Source: DATKQY01 sp035532475 (GTDB lineage Bacteria > Actinomycetota > Acidimicrobiia > Acidimicrobiales > Bog-793). Taken from it: a DNA stretch of 29,578 nt. Location: positions 1-29,578 of the forward strand of contig DATKQY010000021.1 in assembly GCA_035532475.1 (NCBI GenBank), given 5' to 3'. Under the pieces are notes generated by a model. The model worked only from the letters and a program-made list of their open reading frames with translations, was not told the DNA's origin and searched no databases. Shown here piece by piece: positions 24,973 to 29,578 of the stretch (the stretch's first letter is position 1; the number at the start of each line of letters is the position of its first letter). The translations under genes were made by a program, and so were the position numbers.

Positions 24973-25012
24973 GCGCGCCGGGGCCCGGGCCGGCGCGGCG
25001 CCGGGAGGAAGG

Positions 25013-25471
25013 ATGCTGGAGATGGGTGGAGCCGACGAGAGCGTCGCGGCCAAGGTCGCCCGGCTGCTCGACACCGAGGAGATCCGGCGACTGGTCGTCG
25101 ACTATGCGCGCCACATGAACGAGAAGGACTTCAGTGCCTACGCGCGCCTGTTCGCCGAGGAGGGCGAGTGGGTCGGCGGGCCGTACCGCGCGGTCGGCCA
25201 CGCGGCCATCGAGGAGATGGTGCGGGGGATGGTCGGGCCGTTCATGGCGCCGGAGCCCTTCGGCGACATCCACATCGACGCCAACGCGGTCATCGACCTC
25301 GAGGGCGACCGGGCCACCGGTCGCGCCGGATGGATCTTCGTGGTCCGCGGCGAGGGCAGAGCCCCCGTGATCGACAAGATCGGCCACTACGACGACGAGT
25401 ACATCCGCGAGGACGGGAGCTGGCGCTTCAAGCGGCGCGAGTCGTTCATCGACCTGCCGCCGTCGCCCTAA
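25013..25471 (+). CDS. SnoaL/NTF2-like protein
   Basis: The product has 152 residues. The helix-strand pattern of the SnoaL-like (cone-fold) family is clear: LDTEEIRRLVVDYARHMNEK (helix 1), YARLFAEEGEWVGG, GHAAIEEMVRG, then the sheet region IHIDANAVIDLEGDRATGRA, WIFVVRGEG and GHYDDEYIREDGSWRFKRRE. Members act as small isomerases, dehydratases or hydroxylases, or simply bind hydrophobic ligands. The Tyr/Asp/His pocket residues cannot be assigned here. ATG 25013 is preceded by GGAGGAAGG; ATG 25022 is an alternative. Pairing with an SDR suggests both act on the same intermediate. Confidence 0.87.
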   Translation: MLEMGGADESVAAKVARLLDTEEIRRLVVDYARHMNEKDFSAYARLFAEEGEWVGGPYRAVGHAAIEEMVRGMVGPFMAPEPFGDIHIDANAVIDLEGDRATGRAGWIFVVRGEGRAPVIDKIGHYDDEYIREDGSWRFKRRESFIDLPPSP

Positions 25472-25661
25472 CGCCTCCTTCGGCGGGGCCCCGACCGAGA
25501 TCCGCACCGAGCGCGACCCGTCGAGCCCGCGCCGTGGGGCGGTTGCGGCGGGTCCCGCCCCCGGAGAGCGGGGAGACGAGCCTCGCAGGCACCGAGCGAT
25601 CGGCCGAAGCGACCGTCAGTGCCCGGGCCCGACGACGATGACCCGTGGTGGCGCCCCACGC
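25472..25661. other. convergent intergenic region
   Basis: These 190 bases lie between the NTF2-like gene and the FtsH-like gene. A CCCCG/CGGGG stem with loop GAGAG lies near 25557-25573 and could serve both strands as a terminator; there is no T tract. No gene is recognised. Confidence 0.3.
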
Positions 25662-28133
25662 TCAGGTCGGGAAGGCCAGCACCGCCTCGGTCTCGGGCGC
25701 GTCGCCCGGCGGCAGCTCGGGCAGCGGGACCTGGACGGGTACCCGCGCCTTGTGCGCGGCGAGGACGGCGTCGTGGTACGACTCTGCGAGTCGGCTGAAG
25801 TCCTCCGACTGGTAGCGACGCCCGTCGACGAGCGGGCCTTTGCGGCCATGGACGATCGCCAGCACGTCCTCGCCGGTGATCGTCTTGTGCGACTCGAGCG
25901 CGTGGGCGACGGACAGCACCTCCAGGCGGTTCTCGGCCAAGAGCGTCTCGGTGCGTCGGAGCAGCTCGCTCAGCTTCGTCTCGATCCGGTGGCCGAGGCT
26001 CTTGAACATCTCGTCCTCGGGATTCCTGCCCCTGCGTCCGCCGCCGCCGTTGCCGCCGCCGCCGACGCCCGCCTGCTGGGTGATCTCGTGGCTGGCGATG
26101 GTCTGGCCCATGCCCCAGTAGCCCTCCATCAGTGTCGCGATGCGCGTCGCGGCGGCCAGGTCACCGGAGACCCCGGACGCCGAGTCGCCGTCGAAGAACA
26201 TCCGCTCGCCGACGAGGCTCGCGAGCGAGACCATGATGTCCGACTCGTAGTCCGACCTCCACTGGGTGAACGTGTCCTCCGCACGGACGCTCTTCACCAT
26301 GCCGAGATAGCTCCCGCCCTTCTCGATCGTCGCCATGTCGATCGCGAGGTCTCGCGGGAGGCGGGCGGCGGCGACGGCATGGCAGGCCTCGTGGATCGCG
26401 ACAGCGTGGCGCTCCCGCTCGATGTACTCGACGTCTTCGGGCGGTCCGAGCTCCTTCAACTGCTTCGCCTTGAGCACGTCGTGCCAGGTGATCACCTCCC
26501 GCCCGTCGCGGATGGCGTTGATCAGTGACTCGTTGACGAGGTCCTTGATCGTCGCGCCGGTGGCGTAGGGGGTCATGGTCGCGAGCTGCTCGACGTCGGC
26601 GGAGCTCAGCTCGTGCGGGACCTTGGCCAGGTAGCCCTCGTAGGTGCGGATCCTGCCCGCCTTCGACGGATAGCCGACCTTGTAGATCCGGTCGATGCGG
26701 CCGGGGCGCAGCAGCGCCTCGTCGAGCGACTGCGGCATGTTCGTCGCCATCATTATGAGCATCCGGTACTTCGGCGGCGGCTTCGGTCGCATGCCGAGCA
26801 CCCTGCGCACGACCCGGTTCACGAGGCCCCGTGGCTTGCTCAATCCGGAGATCTCCGAGAGGAGCGACTGCAGGGTGCCCATCCCGCCCCCACCCATCAT
26901 CGCCCCGCCCATCATGCGCGAGATGCCCCGGTGCACGGGAGGCTCGATGGCGCTGTGCGCCGTCGGCGGGCCGAAGAGCTCGAGCGAGGACCCAGGTCCG
27001 AGGTAGGAGGCGCCGTGGCAGGTGGTCGTCGACCACGGGCCCTCCGCCCCGAAGTTGTTGCCCCCGAAGATCCCGCCCGGGGTCAGCGCGCCGCGGTTGC
27101 CGAGCGAGTCGGCCTCGTCGAAGAACACCACGACGCCGCCGTAGCGCAGCGCGAGCTTGCGGAGCTTGCGGAAGAGGCTCTTCACCTTCAAGATGCCGAC
27201 GCCCATGAACATGTTGATGAAGGCGCCGGGGTCGACGAAGACGAAGGGGTTCTGGGTCTCGCCTGCGACGGCCTCGGCCATCAGGGTCTTGCCGGTGCCG
27301 GGGGGTCCCCACAGCAAGATGCCCCCGGGCACGTAGCCGCCGCGGGCCTCGATCGACTCGGGGTCCTTCAAGAAGATGATGTTCTCCTTCACCCGCTGCA
27401 AGACAGCGTCTTGGCCCCAGACGTCGCTGAAGCGCGTCTTCACGTCGCCGGGGAAGTAGACGTCGACGCCGCCCCGGGACAGCAGCCAGAACAGTCCGAT
27501 GAACTGGAAGGCGACGAAGAAGAAGCCGAAGGCCAACTGCGCGACGAACGGCAGGGCCGTGTAGATGGCCGCGGGCACCTGGAAGAGCGAGACGACCGGC
27601 GAGACGTGGTACCAGGCGCCGAGGATGATCGCCAGCAGCGCCAGGAAGACGAGGACGCGGAGCACCCGGCCGATGCGGTACCGGTTCCAGTCGCCGATAC
27701 GGCCGGTGAGACGCGACAGCCGGCCGAAGACGCCCCGGGACCACAACCGGTGCCATCTCGCCGAGTGCTCGCTGATCAGGTAGTGGACCTGGCGGAGGAG
27801 CTCGAGCCCGGCGAGCGCCTCCAGCCACCAAAGCGAGCGCAGCTCGTGGCCGATCACGACGCTGAAGGGTTCGATCGGGTCGTTGGTGGAGTTCGCCCAG
27901 GCGAGCACCCACCAGAGCGCCACGAGCAGCAGGAGGATCTTGGTCCGGTCCCACGTGGTGGCTCGCCGCCGGAGGTTCGGTTCGCCGAGGCGGGGCGCGG
28001 TCCTCGGGTCGAGGACGGGCAGCCAGTCGAGCGCGACGTCGTCGCCCTCGGCCGTCGGGTCCTGCGGTGGTGCTGATGTGCCGGGTTCCGGCTCGCCGGT
28101 GGCGCCGGGTGGCTCTCCCGGACCGTTGCTCAT
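25662..28133 (-). CDS. divergent FtsH-like membrane AAA+ zinc metalloprotease
   Basis: The product has 823 residues. A Pro/acid-rich N-terminus (1-60) precedes membrane segments at about 64-80, 157-175 and 194-218. The AAA domain has Walker A GPPGTGKT (276-283), pore-loop MFMGVG (FtsH MFVGVG), Walker B VVVFFDEAD (334-342), and TNMPQSLDEALLRPGRIDR with arginine fingers at about 476 and 479. Between Walker B and this motif lies an insertion (about 347-457) rich in Gly, Met and Pro, far longer than in FtsH. The peptidase domain has HEACH (581-585) in place of HEAGH, and a third metal ligand Asp at about 658 (SGDLAAAT). A Gly-rich loop lies at 690-700. It should unfold and cut membrane or regulatory proteins at the inner face. 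ATG 28133 overlaps the lipoprotein stop (ATGA). Confidence 0.9.
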   Translation of the reverse strand: MSNGPGEPPGATGEPEPGTSAPPQDPTAEGDDVALDWLPVLDPRTAPRLGEPNLRRRATTWDRTKILLLLVALWWVLAWANSTNDPIEPFSVVIGHELRSLWWLEALAGLELLRQVHYLISEHSARWHRLWSRGVFGRLSRLTGRIGDWNRYRIGRVLRVLVFLALLAIILGAWYHVSPVVSLFQVPAAIYTALPFVAQLAFGFFFVAFQFIGLFWLLSRGGVDVYFPGDVKTRFSDVWGQDAVLQRVKENIIFLKDPESIEARGGYVPGGILLWGPPGTGKTLMAEAVAGETQNPFVFVDPGAFINMFMGVGILKVKSLFRKLRKLALRYGGVVVFFDEADSLGNRGALTPGGIFGGNNFGAEGPWSTTTCHGASYLGPGSSLELFGPPTAHSAIEPPVHRGISRMMGGAMMGGGGMGTLQSLLSEISGLSKPRGLVNRVVRRVLGMRPKPPPKYRMLIMMATNMPQSLDEALLRPGRIDRIYKVGYPSKAGRIRTYEGYLAKVPHELSSADVEQLATMTPYATGATIKDLVNESLINAIRDGREVITWHDVLKAKQLKELGPPEDVEYIERERHAVAIHEACHAVAAARLPRDLAIDMATIEKGGSYLGMVKSVRAEDTFTQWRSDYESDIMVSLASLVGERMFFDGDSASGVSGDLAAATRIATLMEGYWGMGQTIASHEITQQAGVGGGGNGGGGRRGRNPEDEMFKSLGHRIETKLSELLRRTETLLAENRLEVLSVAHALESHKTITGEDVLAIVHGRKGPLVDGRRYQSEDFSRLAESYHDAVLAAHKARVPVQVPLPELPPGDAPETEAVLAFPT

Positions 28134-28837
28134 GATCGCAGCTCCTTCACGGTCCAGGCGTTGAGGATCTGGTTGATCAGGCCCTGGTTCGGGCCCCAGC
28201 AGCTCGCCCGGCAGCCGATCTCGATCCCGAAGATCCAGTTGGTGGCGGGGTCGACGACCACGATCTGGCCGATCGTGGTGACCAGCCCGCTCTTCGGGAC
28301 GTTGACCACCATCTTGCTGCCGCGCAGGCCGCCTGAGCCGGAGAACTCGTTGTAGCTGAGGACGGACATCGAAGAGTTGGTCGCGGTCAGCGGGTCGGTC
28401 CCGAGGAACGTCGACCGCAGCGAGGAGAACGAGAGGCTGTCGCGGTAGCTCCCGCTGATGGCGGCGGCGATGACGAGTCCCGTGGGGCGCCGGTTCCCCT
28501 CGATGCCCTCGGCGTTCAGCTGCTTTAGGGAGACGTCCTGCGCGCCCGAGAAGGCGAAGGTCCATCCCGAGCCCTCGATCTGGGCGATCTGGCTCGGGCT
28601 CAGCTTGCCGTTCGACGCCTCGATGATCTGCTTCGGGTCGAACGTCGACCATCGAGAGGGCAGCTTGAAGTACAGCTCGGTGCCGTCGGGGTTCCGGCGG
28701 CTGAAGTAGGCATAGCCCGAGCTGAGGCAGCCCGACAGCATGATCGCGAGCACGGGGATCACGAGCGCCGCGGCCGCCTGGGGGCACAGTCGGACCCGTC
28801 GATGGCGCGGGCTCGACCTCGCCGTCGCTCTGTTCAT
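28130..28837 (-). CDS. lipoprotein translationally coupled to the FtsH-like protease
   Basis: The product has 235 residues. The signal peptide has an Arg-rich start and a hydrophobic core, with lipobox LSGC (Cys at about 37), so the mature protein is lipid-anchored outside the membrane. The mature domain opens with SSGYAYFSRRNPDGTELYFK and contains alternating strand-like stretches (GWTFAFSGAQDVSLKQL; GLVTTIGQIVVVDPATNWIF) and two late Cys in IGCRASCWG. The architecture recalls PsbP/LpqN-type actinobacterial lipoproteins, but I cannot assign a family. ATG 28837 has GAGGAG upstream. The stop at 28130 overlaps the protease ATG by four bases, so the two proteins are very likely made together. 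Confidence 0.87.
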   Translation of the reverse strand: MNRATARSSPRHRRVRLCPQAAAALVIPVLAIMLSGCLSSGYAYFSRRNPDGTELYFKLPSRWSTFDPKQIIEASNGKLSPSQIAQIEGSGWTFAFSGAQDVSLKQLNAEGIEGNRRPTGLVIAAAISGSYRDSLSFSSLRSTFLGTDPLTATNSSMSVLSYNEFSGSGGLRGSKMVVNVPKSGLVTTIGQIVVVDPATNWIFGIEIGCRASCWGPNQGLINQILNAWTVKELRS

Positions 28838-28901
28838 CGGCTCGGCTCCTCGACCGGTACTACGGAGAATGGCCCCTCTCCGGACGTCGCGCGATCGCTG
28901 A

Positions 28902-28910
28902 CGTATACCA
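28902..28910 (-). promoter_or_regulatory. extended -10 promoter candidate of the lipoprotein-protease operon
   Basis: On the minus strand TGGTATACG (28910-28902) fits an extended -10 box (TGn-TATA..). No clear -35 box is seen, which is common for this promoter type. The leader would be about 60 bases and contains a possible GGAGA/TCTCC stem (28864-28881). Confidence 0.4.
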
Positions 28911-29030
28911 GAGAACGGTAGGCGTGCAGCGGCGCGATTGCGAGCGGCGTGGCCACAGGTGGCGGGAAAGTCGGGAGCGGCTGGCCGCGTGCAGCGTGAA
29001 TGGAGCTGAACAGCGATCAGTGACCTTTGA

Positions 29031-29341
29031 CGCTTCACCGGGACGATCCTCCAGATCACGAACGGCAGCTCCACCTCGAGCCCCGCGCCCGCGCTCACCA
29101 GCCTCGGCTTCGGCAAGACGGGTGGCATCCCGAACACGGTGCTCGTCGCCGCGGGCGTCGTGATCGTCGTGGCGCTCCCCGTTAGGACGACCGTCGCAGG
29201 CCGCCGCTTCATCGCCGTCGGCACGAGCGTTCCGGCGCATACGTCGCTGGGATCCGGACGCAGGCCTACGTGTGGGGAACCTACGTCGCCGCCAGCATGT
29301 TCTACGGCCTCCCCGCGGTGCTGCTGGCCGGCTACATGGGC
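29031..29341 (+). pseudogene. remnant of an RbsC-like ABC permease, truncated and frameshifted
   Basis: After a TGA at 29028 the frame reads FTGTILQITNGSS, GFGKTGGIPNTVLVAAGVVI and AGRRFIAVGTSVPA, the periplasmic loop and coupling-loop region of CUT2 permeases (GRR..AVG.N..AA). At about 29235-29240 one base is lost (or two gained), and the match continues in another frame: VAGIRTQAYVWGTYVAASMF, then LLAGYMG. The N-terminal third and the C-terminal helices are missing. It is not a copy of either permease at 20650-22637. It runs into the M24 peptidase fragment at about 29340. Confidence 0.7.
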
Positions 29342-29578
29342 TACCGGACCTGCTACTGCCGGACGTTCGCGGTGGGCAGCGCCAGCCGCTCCGAGCGGGA
29401 CGCCTACCGGCGCTGCCGGGCGTACATGGACGAGGCGATCGACCTCGTGCGCCCGGGGGCGACGACCGCGGACATCGTCTCGGTCTGGCCGGCGGCCGAG
29501 GAGTTCGGCTTCCCCGACGAGCTCGCCGCCTTCGCCCTCCAGTACGGGCACGGCGTGGGGCTGTCGATCTGGGAGAAG
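29339..29578 (+). CDS. partial M24-family (Xaa-Pro peptidase/creatinase-type) gene, fused to permease remnant, cut by window edge
   Basis: The frame that carries the end of the permease remnant continues as GYRTCYCRTFAVGSASRSER, DAYRRCRAYMDEAIDLVRPG, ATTADIVSVWPAAEEFGFP, then FALQYGHGVGLSIWEK up to the last base. This is the C-terminal pita-bread fold of M24 metallopeptidases: the GHGVGL His is a metal ligand in the family. The N-terminal domain and the first metal-binding Asp residues are missing, and the remainder lies beyond the window. The join to the permease is in frame with no start codon of its own, so it is probably a deletion fusion or an assembly join rather than a working gene. 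Confidence 0.75.

Noticed and set aside
26613..28076. Long plus-strand open frame opposite the FtsH-like gene
   Set aside because: It is the antisense shadow of conserved AAA and membrane segments, with a Val/Glu/Asp/Arg-biased composition and no motif.
28134..28787. N-terminal extension of the FtsH-like protein to 1041 residues
   Set aside because: The extension is an out-of-frame reading of the lipoprotein gene on the same strand; the ATG at 28133 has a good ribosome binding site and the ATGA overlap.
1..29578. CRISPR array, tRNA or rRNA genes
   Set aside because: No regularly spaced direct repeats and no tRNA- or rRNA-like sequence were noticed by eye; a dedicated covariance search was not possible.

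Overview
The window is a GC-rich chromosomal stretch that reads like an actinobacterium. Evidence for this: a furA-type regulator overlapping a catalase gene, an IS607-type resolvase, many GTG starts, apparently leaderless promoters, and actinobacterial-looking sirtuin, P450 and TetR/MarR genes. Acidimicrobiia or a relative is my best guess, but no rRNA, tRNA or marker gene settles it. No tRNA, rRNA or CRISPR array was seen.

Layout. The left edge (1-458) holds a frameshifted, edge-cut IS607-family serine recombinase. It is followed by a polytopic membrane protein of unknown role (708-2354, minus), a small DUF1003-like membrane protein (2685-3140), a sirtuin (3487-4272, minus) and glutamate decarboxylase (4550-5956). 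Next comes a stress section: furA-katA as an overlapping pair on the minus strand (6274-8204) behind a compact promoter/operator, a small membrane protein, and a universal stress protein. A cytochrome P450 (9597-11027) converges on a chimeric remnant in which the 5' part of an acyl-CoA dehydrogenase gene abuts the 3' part of a LysR regulator gene. Then come an alkyltransferase-AlkA DNA-repair fusion (12041-13333, minus), a membrane-anchored protein, and a MarR regulator upstream of a cysteine-desulfurase-like enzyme (minus).

From 16442 to 25471 every gene is on the plus strand: a TetR regulator, a 2,3-dihydroxybenzoate-decarboxylase-like amidohydrolase, a CUT2 (ribose-type) ABC importer (two-domain ATPase, two different permeases, binding protein), an SDR dehydrogenase and an NTF2/SnoaL-like protein. 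This looks like an uptake-plus-catabolism locus for an unidentified small organic molecule. Tandem hairpins separate the transporter from the two downstream enzymes.

The right part (25662-28837, minus) is a two-gene operon: a lipoprotein whose stop codon overlaps the start of a divergent FtsH-like membrane AAA+ metalloprotease (HEACH zinc motif, large Gly/Met-rich insertion in the AAA domain). I consider this pair the best candidate here for an undescribed system. The window ends in a second chimeric remnant, a truncated and frameshifted RbsC-like permease joined to the C-terminal part of an M24 peptidase. Together the two chimeras suggest gene decay by deletions, or assembly errors.
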